Numbered from the stretch's first letter, positions 1 through 5,913 are shown. The stretch is 5,913 bases of DNA from Pseudomonadota bacterium (GCA_030632745.1 DAOVUE010000115.1:1-5913), one strand, 5' to 3'. Notes: a model not told the origin generated them from the letters alone. Numbers and translations are program-made.

Positions 1-265
1 ATAACGTCGAAGGACGAAAACTATCCTGCGCAAATTTTGTTAAAATAATTATCGTCACCTACTTATAGGTGGAAAGGGGATTGACACCTAATAATCCTAA
101 ACAACTCAATCATTATGCTGAGAAGTAACTTGTGCAAGTCAATACGCTATTTTAATGGATTGTATTAGAAACTAAATTAGAAGATATGCTGAGCAATATA
201 ATGGTATTCCATAATAGGCAAAAAAGCTGCAAGTAGATTGTCTAAAGCCCTGTTTACACACGGGG
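1..265. other. left-edge non-coding stretch, no supported gene
   Basis: This AT-rich stretch has stops in all frames and no ORF with recognisable content. One plus-strand frame is open from base 1 to a TAA at 46-48 (15 residues, ending AQILLK). Another is open from base 3 to a TAG at 66-68. Either could be the last residues of a gene that lies off the window, but neither is long enough to identify. A small hairpin at 56-71 (CACCTA, loop CTTA, TAGGTG) follows these stops but has no T-run after it. A short dyad, ACTTG-TG-CAAGT, is at 128-139, and the 9-mer TATGCTGAG occurs twice (114-122 and 185-193). No tRNA, CRISPR array or mobile-element gene was seen. Confidence 0.5.
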
Positions 266-267
266 TT
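245..267 (-). terminator. weak candidate terminator hairpin after the response regulator
   Basis: CCCTGT (248-253) pairs with ACA-C-GGG (258-264) with one bulged C. Outer A-T pairs at 245-246/266-267 are separated from the stem by a G-G mismatch. The hairpin overlaps the TAA stop of the response regulator. Read on the minus strand, only a short T-run (positions 220-225) follows, well separated from the stem, so this is a poor Rho-independent terminator. It is listed because it is the only structure at the 3' end of the operon. Confidence 0.22.
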
Positions 268-880
268 ACTGGATAAGTTTTAAAGAGATTGCCATACGCA
301 TCAAATCAGATAAGCTGGTAGCAGACATTTTATCCATCACTTTTGAACGATGTGCTTCTACAGTGGATTGACTGATATTCAGATCATAAGCAATCACTTT
401 ATTACGTTTACCTTCAATCACACTCAGCAGTACTTCTTTTTCCCTCGGGGTCAAGGTATTGTAGTGTGTTTCAATATCCTGTAAGCGTGAGGATTCACCA
501 CGCTGAACCGCATCCACTTCAATCGCCTTATGCACACTGTCCAGCATCGACTGATTGTTAAAAGGTTTTTCAATAAAATCAACAGCACCTGCAGTCACTG
601 CCCTGACCGCCATAGGCACATCGCCATGACCGGTAATAATAATAATAGGCGGATGAATTTTTTCAGCCGTGAGTCTGGCTTGTAAATCAAGACCGCTCAT
701 ACCCGGCATACGCACATCAAGAATAATGCAACCGGCTTTTGCAACATCAAAATTGTTCAGAAAGTCCTGTGCTGAAGCATAGCTTTCGATTGCAAGGCCC
801 ACTGATTCCATTAATAAAATCAATGCATTACGAACCTGTTCATCATCATCAATAATAAAGATAATAGGTTGTTCTCTCAT
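266..880 (-). CDS. FixJ/TtrR-type response regulator (REC + LuxR-type HTH)
   Basis: A 204-residue two-component response regulator. The N-terminal receiver domain (about residues 5-120) shows the acidic cluster D11-D12-D13, the phospho-acceptor D55 in ILDVRMPGMSG, T83 in IIITGHGDVPMAV, and K105 in IEKPF. The GHGDVPMAV and KPF segments are typical of the FixJ/NarL-like branch that includes TtrR. The C-terminal LuxR/GerE HTH runs from about 141 to 200 (LTPREKEVL at the start, then ISQSTVEAHRSKVMDKM as the recognition region). The length is normal for the FixJ group and no key residue is missing. It lies 44 bp downstream of the histidine kinase on the same strand, so the two are almost certainly co-transcribed cognate partners. 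The likely role is phosphorylation-dependent activation of sulfur-oxyanion genes, with the divergent soxB the obvious candidate target (inferred from position). The start codon region is duplicated (see the repeat at 878-903). Naming it ttrR would assume the signal is tetrathionate, which the sequence cannot prove. Confidence 0.95.
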   Translation of the reverse strand: MREQPIIFIIDDDEQVRNALILLMESVGLAIESYASAQDFLNNFDVAKAGCIILDVRMPGMSGLDLQARLTAEKIHPPIIIITGHGDVPMAVRAVTAGAVDFIEKPFNNQSMLDSVHKAIEVDAVQRGESSRLQDIETHYNTLTPREKEVLLSVIEGKRNKVIAYDLNISQSTVEAHRSKVMDKMSATSLSDLMRMAISLKLIQ

Positions 881-903
881 TTAATTTCTCGCATTTAATT
901 TCT
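878..903. repeat. 14-bp tandem duplication covering the response-regulator start codon
   Basis: The 12-mer CATTTAATTTCT occurs at 878-889 and again at 892-903, a period of 14 bp. Read on the minus strand, each copy is AGAAATTAAATG, so the ATG and its upstream context are present twice. The upstream ATG (892-894) opens a five-codon frame, Met-Arg-Glu-Ile-Lys, whose TGA overlaps the ATG of the true regulator start (880-878) as ATGA. The real protein also begins Met-Arg-Glu. Neither copy has a strong Shine-Dalgarno sequence; a GAGA stretch lies 6 bases upstream of the second ATG. Confidence 0.85.
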
Positions 904-924
904 ATCCTGTAATTTTAGGAAAAG

Positions 925-3174
925 CTAACCGGCAATGGGTAATGAAAAGCGAATAATTGTACTCTTTGTTGACTCGGAATCTAAGTACAATTTACCTTTG
1001 TGTGCCTCAATAATGCCCTGACTAATAGACAGGCCCAAACCCAGACCATTCTCTTTACTGGTAATAAAAGGCACAAAAAGATCATCTTTTAATATTTTAT
1101 CAATACCGGGCCCCGTATCTTCAACACTGACAATCACCGCATTATTGCCTACCATTCCGGTACTAATAATCAGATTACGATTTTCTTTTACAACGGATTG
1201 AAGTGCTTCCGTTGAGTTTTTCAGCAGGTTTAGAACCACTTGTTCAATTTGTATGGGCTGCACTAAAACATCACTGATAGTAGTATCCAGGTTTTTGATG
1301 AGTTTAACTTCTGCTTTGCGTACTTCAGGCTTAATAAATAAAAGCACCTCTTCAATTAAATCGTTGAGATTAGTAGTGATGCGTTCAGGTTGCTCTTTGC
1401 GAACAAATTGCCTCAGCTGCTTAATTATTTCTCCCGAATGTTCCGCCTGCAGACCAATAATTTCCAGCACATCAATCAGTTTCTCAGGCTTACTATTGCC
1501 ATTTTCCAAAAGTTGAATACAGGCATAAGCATTTGTCGCAATAGCAGTTAAAGGCTGATTTAATTCATGGGCAATGCCTGAAGCCATTTCCCCCATGGTA
1601 TTCAGACGTGCCATATGTGCCACTTCTTTCTGATGCCGGCGAACCTCTTCTTCTGCCGCTTTTTTATCACTAATATCTCTAAATACAACAACACTACCAA
1701 TAATATCACCCTGATGATCTTTCATAGGCGTACTGCTGTATTCAACAGGAAAGCTGTTGCCATCTTTTTTCCAGAATATATCATCTGCAATAAAGCGTGG
1801 TTGAGCATCCTTGAAGGTAAGGTAAACCGGGCATTCTCCAGCATTATGGGGTGTACCGTCTTCATGTGTGTGGTGCAGCAGCTCATGTTGATTGTGATTA
1901 TCCATATCCTGCATTTTCCAGCCGGTAATAGTCTCCATTGAGCGGTTCATGAAAGTGCAATGACCGTTCATATCAACACCATAAATTCCATCACAAACTG
2001 AATTTAAAATAACATTATGCTGATTTTCCAGTGCATGCATGGATTTTTTTCTCTCGAGGTGGCGGCGCTCCACCGCCTGCCGATGGAGCGTGAGCAAGAC
2101 AAGAAAAGGTAAAATAACAACGATTCCCTTCCAGTATTGCTTGATGGCATCCAATAAGGTAAATTGGCCTTGTATTTCATACGGTGGCAAATTAAGTACT
2201 TTAAAGAGTTGATGTACCAGCTGATAATCCAGAGGAACTGACCATCCCTCATAATTATTATCCGTTGAAGCCTTTAATTTTTTCATCTTTAAGAGTGCAA
2301 TCGCTACTTTCTGAGCCAGAGCATTAGAGGTGTGTTTTAATTTACTAAACGGCCACTCAGGATATAGAGAGGTACTATGCATATAAGGAAAACCATCATT
2401 TTTAATCGGATTTATAATCTTAAAATCACTCAACTTAATAGTTCCATTAGCCGCCATTTTCTCTAAAATACCCGTACGCACAGTCCCCACATCAACTTCA
2501 CCCTTCTCAACCGCCATAACCACTTTATCATGAGTCCCGGCAAATGAAAGCGAAGAGAAATCATAATAAGGATTCATTTTTTGTTTATTCATTACTCCCC
2601 AGGCCATTTGAAATCCGCCCAGGGATGTTTCATCAACCGCAAGAAAGTTTTTGCCTCGAAGATCACGTATGGTTTGTATATCATGACGATTTTTACGGCT
2701 AAAAATGACTCCACCAAAGATATTCAAGGGTACATCTCCAATACGATTATTGAGAGTCACAATGCGTGACACACGATGCAGTACTTCCATATTGACATAG
2801 ATGCCTGAATTAACCAGCAGAAAATCAATCTGAGCAGAGGCAACAGCAGGGGCAATCTCAGCAAAATCCAGGGGGATTATTTTAAATTGATAAGACTCGA
2901 GAGTATCCGTCAGATATTGAGCTGTTGGAGACCACATTTGTTGTGTTACTTCATCGCCCCGATGGCTTAAAACACCAATGCGAATCTGCTTGTCTTCTGT
3001 CAAAGGGCCATCAGCGGGCAAAGAGCCATTAGCGAACAAAGAGTCATCAGCAGGCAAGGAGCCATCAGCGGAAAAAGAGCCTTCAGCAAACAAAGAGCCT
3101 TCAGCAAAAACCAGTCTATCAGGCAATATCACCCCGATTAACAGCACAACAAACAGGAATAACTTCATAAACAT
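925..3174 (-). CDS. TtrS-like sensor histidine kinase (PhnD-like sensor, TM, PAS, HisKA, HATPase)
   Basis: A 749-residue membrane sensor kinase. A signal peptide occupies residues 1-24 (hydrophobic FLFVVLLIGVIL, likely cut after VFA). A six-fold hexapeptide repeat follows at 24-59. Residues about 62-330 form a periplasmic PhnD/TtrS-like binding domain (IRIGVLSHRGDEVTQQMW near 64-81; DLRGKNFLAVD near 171-181; GGF at 186-188). One TM segment lies near 347-364. A PAS domain spans about 382-505, ending VVFRDISDKKAAEEE. HisKA carries H536 in GIAHELNQPLTAI. The ATPase domain has an N-box (LNLLKNSTEA, N653), a G1 box (EDTGPG, 685-690) and a G2 box (GLGLGLS, 710-716). TtrS and ThsS relatives sense tetrathionate or thiosulfate in the periplasm, and the divergent soxB fits such a ligand. 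The PAS domain suggests a second, cytoplasmic input. ATGs at 3172-3174 and 3166-3168 are both possible starts. Neither has a clear Shine-Dalgarno sequence and the leader is A-rich. The ligand is not determinable from the sequence. Confidence 0.93.
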   Translation of the reverse strand: MFMKLFLFVVLLIGVILPDRLVFAEGSLFAEGSFSADGSLPADDSLFANGSLPADGPLTEDKQIRIGVLSHRGDEVTQQMWSPTAQYLTDTLESYQFKIIPLDFAEIAPAVASAQIDFLLVNSGIYVNMEVLHRVSRIVTLNNRIGDVPLNIFGGVIFSRKNRHDIQTIRDLRGKNFLAVDETSLGGFQMAWGVMNKQKMNPYYDFSSLSFAGTHDKVVMAVEKGEVDVGTVRTGILEKMAANGTIKLSDFKIINPIKNDGFPYMHSTSLYPEWPFSKLKHTSNALAQKVAIALLKMKKLKASTDNNYEGWSVPLDYQLVHQLFKVLNLPPYEIQGQFTLLDAIKQYWKGIVVILPFLVLLTLHRQAVERRHLERKKSMHALENQHNVILNSVCDGIYGVDMNGHCTFMNRSMETITGWKMQDMDNHNQHELLHHTHEDGTPHNAGECPVYLTFKDAQPRFIADDIFWKKDGNSFPVEYSSTPMKDHQGDIIGSVVVFRDISDKKAAEEEVRRHQKEVAHMARLNTMGEMASGIAHELNQPLTAIATNAYACIQLLENGNSKPEKLIDVLEIIGLQAEHSGEIIKQLRQFVRKEQPERITTNLNDLIEEVLLFIKPEVRKAEVKLIKNLDTTISDVLVQPIQIEQVVLNLLKNSTEALQSVVKENRNLIISTGMVGNNAVIVSVEDTGPGIDKILKDDLFVPFITSKENGLGLGLSISQGIIEAHKGKLYLDSESTKSTIIRFSLPIAG
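2993..3110 (-). repeat. 18-bp minisatellite in the kinase gene (hexapeptide repeat)
   Basis: An imperfect 18-bp unit is repeated in tandem, with clear units starting at 3011, 3029, 3047, 3065 and 3083 (plus-strand forms such as TCAGCGGGCAAAGAGCCA) and degenerate partial units at 2993 and 3101. In the protein this is six copies of Ala-Asp/Glu/Asn-Gly/Asp-Ser/Pro-Leu/Phe-Xaa (residues 24-59: AEGSLF, AEGSFS, ADGSLP, ADDSLF, ANGSLP, ADGPLT). It lies between the predicted signal peptide and the sensor domain. Because the unit is a multiple of three, copy-number change would keep the frame. It is probably a flexible linker, and it is not part of the family's conserved domains. Confidence 0.9.
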
Positions 3175-3201
3175 TACATTTTTTCTATTTTTTTTATTTC
3201 T

Positions 3202-3389
3202 TTTAACCTAGAAAACGCAGTTGACATCGTTACGAAACAGACTAAAGTGCTGTAGATTAAGGTTTTACTGGGTTATTGAGGCTTTATTCGTAGTCACCCT
3301 ACGGGTGAAGTCTCAATGTTCCAGAAAAACCTTAAGATGCAGTGCTTTAGACTGTTGCAGTAGATGGCAACTGCGTTTTCTAGGTTTAA
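3202..3389. mobile_element. MITE-like 178-bp near-palindrome with TTTAA flanks
   Basis: Perfect 17-bp terminal inverted repeats, CCTAGAAAACGCAGTTG at 3207-3223 and its reverse complement at 3368-3384, bound a 178-bp imperfect palindrome. The sequence TTTAA lies immediately outside each end (3202-3206 and 3385-3389), a candidate 5-bp target duplication, though in AT-rich DNA. Inside, CAGACTAAAG (3238-3247) pairs with CTTTAGACTG (3345-3354) with one mismatch. Positions 3257-3271 pair with 3321-3335 (14 of 15), and ATTGAG (3275-3280) pairs with CTCAAT (3312-3317). The apex is CACCC-TAC-GGGTG (3295-3307). It encodes no transposase, as expected of a non-autonomous element. The alternative is a structured RNA or regulatory hairpin native to this locus. 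The palindrome is certain; transposon origin is inferred. Confidence 0.72.
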
Positions 3390-3408
3390 ACACCACTAGT
3401 AAGTAACT

Positions 3409-3421
3409 ATAGACGATCTAT
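3409..3421. promoter_or_regulatory. candidate operator dyad upstream of soxB
   Basis: A perfect 5-bp dyad with a 3-bp centre, ATAGA-CGA-TCTAT, overlaps the place where a -35 box would lie for the TATAAT at 3435-3440. A dyad at this position could be the binding site of the divergently encoded LuxR-type regulator, or of another factor. No consensus for this regulator is known to me that would confirm it, and short dyads are frequent in AT-rich DNA. Confidence 0.3.
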
Positions 3422-3434
3422 TAAGGAAAACCAC

Positions 3435-3440
3435 TATAAT
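3435..3440 (+). promoter_or_regulatory. candidate -10 box for soxB (TATAAT)
   Basis: An exact TATAAT hexamer lies 108 bp upstream of the soxB ATG, downstream of the MITE-like element. The best -35 candidates at 17-19 bp spacing (around 3410-3417, TAGACG) match poorly, which would suit an activator-dependent promoter. A TTGACA at 3221-3226 with TAAAGT 16 bp later (3243-3248) inside the palindrome is an alternative start site reading the same way. Confidence 0.4.
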
Positions 3441-3533
3441 CAGTCTTAAAATTATGCATATTATTTTTTACGACGTTATTTCATAATAAGAAATTATTTT
3501 TTAATATCCTATTTTAACCTTATAAGTTTAAAC

Positions 3534-3538
3534 AGAGG
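3534..3538 (+). promoter_or_regulatory. soxB ribosome binding site
   Basis: AGAGG lies 10 bases before the ATG at 3549 and supports that start. The protein beginning there carries a complete twin-arginine signal within its first ten residues, which independently fixes the start. Confidence 0.65.
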
Positions 3539-3548
3539 TCTATTTTCA

Positions 3549-5495
3549 ATGACTGTTTCAAGAAGAAGTTTTGTAAAGATGATGGTTGTATCAGGAACCG
3601 CAGCAGCAGCTATACCGGCTCTGCTTCCTATTAATGCCATAGGCCAGTCCAGCGCAACAACACAAATCAGCAGTTCTGAACCAATAAAGAGTCCGCAGGA
3701 TTTTTACAATGTACCGATGAAAGGTAATGTTCGTATCATACATATTACTGATGTACATGGTCAGTTAAACCCTGTGTTCTTTCGTGAACCCAATGTTAAT
3801 TTAGGAATTGGTGAAGCCTATGGTCGACCACCTCATATAGTAGGAAAAGGCCTGCTTGCAGAAATGGGACTAAAAGAGAATACTCCTGAAGCCTATGCCT
3901 ATACCTATTTGAATTTTGAAAATGTGGCTAAGATTTATGGTAAAACCGGTGGCTTTGCACATATAAAAACCCTGGTCAATCAATTACGTCAACAGGCAGG
4001 CGGCAGAAAAAATACTTTAACCATTGATGGTGGTGATCTATGGCAGGGTTCCGGTACTTCATTATGGACTCGCGGCGTTGATATGGTGGAAGCTTCCAAC
4101 ATCATGGGTGTTGATGTCATGGTCGGACACTGGGAATTCACCTATAGAGAAGAAGAAGTGTTAAGTAATGTTGCCCTGTTTAAAGGCGACTTTATTGGTC
4201 AAAACGTGCGTGTTAAAGAAGATGCTCTAATGGGTGATGAATACCCTGCTCTGGTTGAGCGTTTTGACGGCAGTGGTTTATATGATGAAGATTCCGGCCA
4301 TGCTTTTCGCCCCTATGTCATTAAAGTGGTTAATGGTGCAAAAATTTGTATCATTGGTCAGGCTTTCCCGCGGACCGCTAATGCCAATCCACGGGAATTC
4401 TTCCCTGACTGGTCTTTTGGACTGCGTGAAGATGATATGATCGAGCTGGTTAAAACCATTAAAACAGTAGAAAATCCTGCAGCCATTGTACTGCTTTCAC
4501 ATAATGGTATGGATGTGGATATTAAAATGGCTCAAAATGTCCCCGGACTGGATGCTGTTTTCGGCGGTCATACACATGACGGCATACCAAAGCCAATTAA
4601 AGTCAAAAATGTTGACGGTGGTACCTGCCTCGTCACTAATGCCGGTTCCAATGGTAAATATTTAGGAATAATGGATTTTGATATTCAGAACGGAAAACTC
4701 AAATCCATAAATTATAAAATGCTGCCTATTATTACTGACTGGCTGCCTGCTGATAAAGAAATGGCTGCTTTTATCAAACAAATGCGTCAGACTAAATATT
4801 CAGACAAGATCATTGAAAGTCGTGCTAAAAAATATTTCTATAATAAGGACCGCGTAGGTAAAACTTATGAAGAAATTCTTAGTGAAAAATTAGCCATAGC
4901 GGATCGACTGCTCTACCGTCGCGGTAATTTCATGGGCACCTGGGATCAGGTACTTTGTAATGCCTTAAGACATGAGTTTAAAGCGGATGTCGCCATGTCT
5001 GCCGGCGTACGCTGGGGCACAACCACGCTGCAAGGTGACTGGATTACTATGGAAGACGTCATGACTCAATGTGCTATGACCTATGGTGAAACCTATGTCA
5101 GCGAAATGTCAGGCAAAGATTTAATGAATATTTTAGAAGGTGTCGCTGATAATTTATTTGATCCTGATCCTTATCTGCAGTCCGGTGGTGATATGGTACG
5201 TGTCGGTGGTCTGGACTATACCATCGACCCGGCCAAGCCCATTTATGAACGTATTACTAATGCCCGTCTTGATAATGGACATTTAATTGAAGCCGATAAA
5301 ACCTATCGTGTAGCAGGATGGGCTTCAGTCAATCGCACCCCTGAAGGACGCTTAATGTGGGATGTAGTACATGATTATATCTTAAGTCAGCGTGATAAAA
5401 ATAAAGTCTTAAACTTAGCAAAAATTAATCATCCTAAATTATTAGGCGTTAAAAATAATCCCGGAATAGCAGATTATCCTGGAGAGCTGGCTTAG
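3549..5495 (+). CDS. soxB: SoxB, thiosulfohydrolase of the Sox sulfur-oxidation pathway
   Basis: A 648-residue periplasmic enzyme of the 5'-nucleotidase/metallophosphoesterase superfamily. SoxB hydrolyses the terminal sulfonate from SoxY-bound cysteine S-thiosulfonate, releasing sulfate, and uses a dinuclear manganese centre. A Tat signal is plain at residues 4-10 (SRRSFVK) followed by an Ala-rich hydrophobic stretch to about 30. The metal-site motifs are present: D68 and H70 in ITDVHGQLNP, D163 in DGGDLWQGSGT, GHWEFTY at 193-199 (the SoxB form of the nucleotidase GNHEFDY motif), H318 in LLSHNGMD, and H341/H343 in GGHTHDG. The C-terminal domain has LLYRRGNFMGTWDQ (454-467) and GGDMVRVGGLDYTIDP (546-561). 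It is longer than the roughly 560-600 residues I recall for the family; a Lys/Tyr-rich stretch at about 417-442 is a likely insertion. No soxXYZA genes are visible beside it, and stand-alone soxB is known in several gammaproteobacteria. It is divergent from a TtrS/TtrR-like pair that may control it. Confidence 0.97.
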   Translation: MTVSRRSFVKMMVVSGTAAAAIPALLPINAIGQSSATTQISSSEPIKSPQDFYNVPMKGNVRIIHITDVHGQLNPVFFREPNVNLGIGEAYGRPPHIVGKGLLAEMGLKENTPEAYAYTYLNFENVAKIYGKTGGFAHIKTLVNQLRQQAGGRKNTLTIDGGDLWQGSGTSLWTRGVDMVEASNIMGVDVMVGHWEFTYREEEVLSNVALFKGDFIGQNVRVKEDALMGDEYPALVERFDGSGLYDEDSGHAFRPYVIKVVNGAKICIIGQAFPRTANANPREFFPDWSFGLREDDMIELVKTIKTVENPAAIVLLSHNGMDVDIKMAQNVPGLDAVFGGHTHDGIPKPIKVKNVDGGTCLVTNAGSNGKYLGIMDFDIQNGKLKSINYKMLPIITDWLPADKEMAAFIKQMRQTKYSDKIIESRAKKYFYNKDRVGKTYEEILSEKLAIADRLLYRRGNFMGTWDQVLCNALRHEFKADVAMSAGVRWGTTTLQGDWITMEDVMTQCAMTYGETYVSEMSGKDLMNILEGVADNLFDPDPYLQSGGDMVRVGGLDYTIDPAKPIYERITNARLDNGHLIEADKTYRVAGWASVNRTPEGRLMWDVVHDYILSQRDKNKVLNLAKINHPKLLGVKNNPGIADYPGELA

Positions 5496-5522
5496 ACTTA
5501 AATTTGATAATTCTCATAGCAG

Positions 5523-5560
5523 GGGGCGGAGTCAAATACTATTTGGCTCCGCCCCTTTTT
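5523..5560 (+). terminator. Rho-independent terminator of soxB
   Basis: A 15-bp stem, 5523-5537 pairing with 5541-5555, has a 3-base loop (ACT), a GC-rich base (GGGGCGGAG/CTCCGCCCC) and a single G-T wobble. It is followed at once by TTTTT (5556-5560). It lies 28 bp after the soxB TAG. On the minus strand no T-run follows, so it acts in the soxB direction. It implies soxB is transcribed alone or is last in its unit. Confidence 0.93.
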
Positions 5561-5622
5561 ACTCATAATATGAATTTTTTCACTGCAAGCTAACACATCA
5601 GGTTATTCAACCTAAATAACTC

Positions 5623-5628
5623 TATAAT
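5623..5628 (+). promoter_or_regulatory. weak candidate -10 box upstream of the broken HTH gene
   Basis: An exact TATAAT lies about 34 bp before the TTG that could start the HTH gene. There is no acceptable -35 at normal spacing, and the surrounding DNA is AT-rich, so this may be chance. Confidence 0.2.
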
Positions 5629-5662
5629 TCCATATTAGACCAGAATTAGTCAGTTTACTAGA

Positions 5663-5913
5663 TTGATAAAAAAAGCAATAGAAGATGATGCTGGAGAAAT
5701 GTTACCTGATTTGGAAAAAGTCTAAAAGAATCGGTTGCAGACCAGTATGAAAGAGTTTATACCCCTGAACAAATATTGATCAGGGATGCACGAAAACAAT
5801 TAAAATTATCACAGCAAGCTTTTTCAGACTTGATTAATACGCCAGTTGCTACTTTACGTGATTGGGAACAAGGACGTTATACCCCACCAGGTGCAATGCT
5901 AAAACTGGCTGAA
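5663..5913 (+). pseudogene. XRE-family HTH (antitoxin-like) gene, frameshifted and cut by the window edge
   Basis: Two overlapping frames together read as one protein. The first, from a TTG at 5663, gives IKKAIEDDAGEMLPDLEKV and stops at TAA 5723-5725. The second, one base back, continues SLKESVADQYERVYTPEQ and then IRDARKQLKLSQQAFSDLI, NTPVATLRDWEQGRYTPP and GAMLKLAE to the last base. The second frame carries a full HTH_3/XRE domain (LSQQAFSDLI, then VATLRDWEQGR). The join is at the A-run 5715-5719; one extra A would restore DLEKSLKES in a single frame. The joined order (Lys-Ala-Ile, Asp-Ala-Gly-Glu, Pro-Glu-Gln, then HTH) matches a common family of small DNA-binding proteins often annotated as antitoxins. 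No ATG is available in frame at the 5' end, no clear RBS is seen, and no toxin gene lies upstream. It is a decayed gene, or possibly a sequencing error. Confidence 0.72.

Noticed and set aside
56..71. CACCTA/TAGGTG hairpin as a terminator of an upstream gene
   Set aside because: The stem is only 6 bp with no following T-run on the plus strand, and no upstream gene is established.
128..139. ACTTG-TG-CAAGT dyad as an operator
   Set aside because: It is short, has no adjacent promoter or gene start, and is expected by chance at this length.
1253..1941. Two plus-strand open frames of 87 and 108 codons
   Set aside because: Both are antisense to the PAS and kinase domains of a well-supported gene and show no domain or start signals of their own.
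2978..3211. Plus-strand open frame with a repetitive AGKEPSANKEPSA-like product
   Set aside because: It is antisense to the kinase's 18-bp minisatellite; the repeat keeps both strands open. The kinase frame carries the signal peptide and conserved domains.
3202..3389. Integron attC site or CRISPR-like repeat as explanation of the palindrome
   Set aside because: There is no paired RYYYAAC/GTTRRRY core arrangement, no integrase, no spacers and no array; one long palindrome with exact terminal repeats fits a MITE better.
3221..3406. Small plus-strand open frame of 61 codons inside the palindrome
   Set aside because: It lies wholly within the inverted-repeat element, has a Cys/Arg-rich sequence unlike a known protein, and has no ribosome binding site.
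5711..5725. Programmed -1 frameshifting in the HTH gene
   Set aside because: The site reads TTG GAA AAA GTC, which is not a standard X-XXY-YYZ slippery heptamer, and five As are too few for usual transcriptional slippage. Simple mutation or read error is more likely.

Overview
The window comes from an AT-rich genome, most likely a sulfur-oxidising gammaproteobacterium (for example Thiotrichales/Beggiatoaceae-like or a sulfur-oxidising symbiont lineage). This placement rests on protein character only, namely SoxB plus a TtrS/TtrR-type two-component pair, and the genus cannot be read from the sequence.

Layout. Positions 1-265 hold no supportable gene. From 3174 down to 266 on the minus strand lies a two-gene operon: a membrane histidine kinase (signal peptide, PhnD-like periplasmic sensor domain, one TM, PAS, HisKA, HATPase) followed after 44 bp by a FixJ/TtrR-type response regulator. 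Divergently, from 3549 to 5495 on the plus strand, lies soxB, which encodes the Tat-exported thiosulfohydrolase of the Sox pathway. It is closed by a strong Rho-independent terminator at 5523-5560. The right edge (5663-5913) holds the start of an XRE-family HTH (antitoxin-like) gene that is broken by a one-base frameshift in an A-run and runs off the window.

The 374-bp divergent intergenic region contains a 178-bp near-palindrome with 17-bp perfect terminal inverted repeats, flanked by TTTAA on both sides. It looks like a MITE-type element, and it ends only 32 bp from the kinase start codon. Between it and soxB are a perfect TATAAT hexamer without a good -35 and a 13-bp dyad that could be an activator site.

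Working model (inference). The TtrS-like sensor detects a periplasmic sulfur oxyanion such as thiosulfate or tetrathionate and phosphorylates the regulator, which switches on the divergent soxB. The oddities most worth checking are the MITE in the control region, an 18-bp minisatellite in the kinase coding for a six-fold hexapeptide repeat just after the signal peptide, and a 14-bp duplication that copies the regulator's start codon and creates a five-codon mini-ORF with an ATGA overlap.
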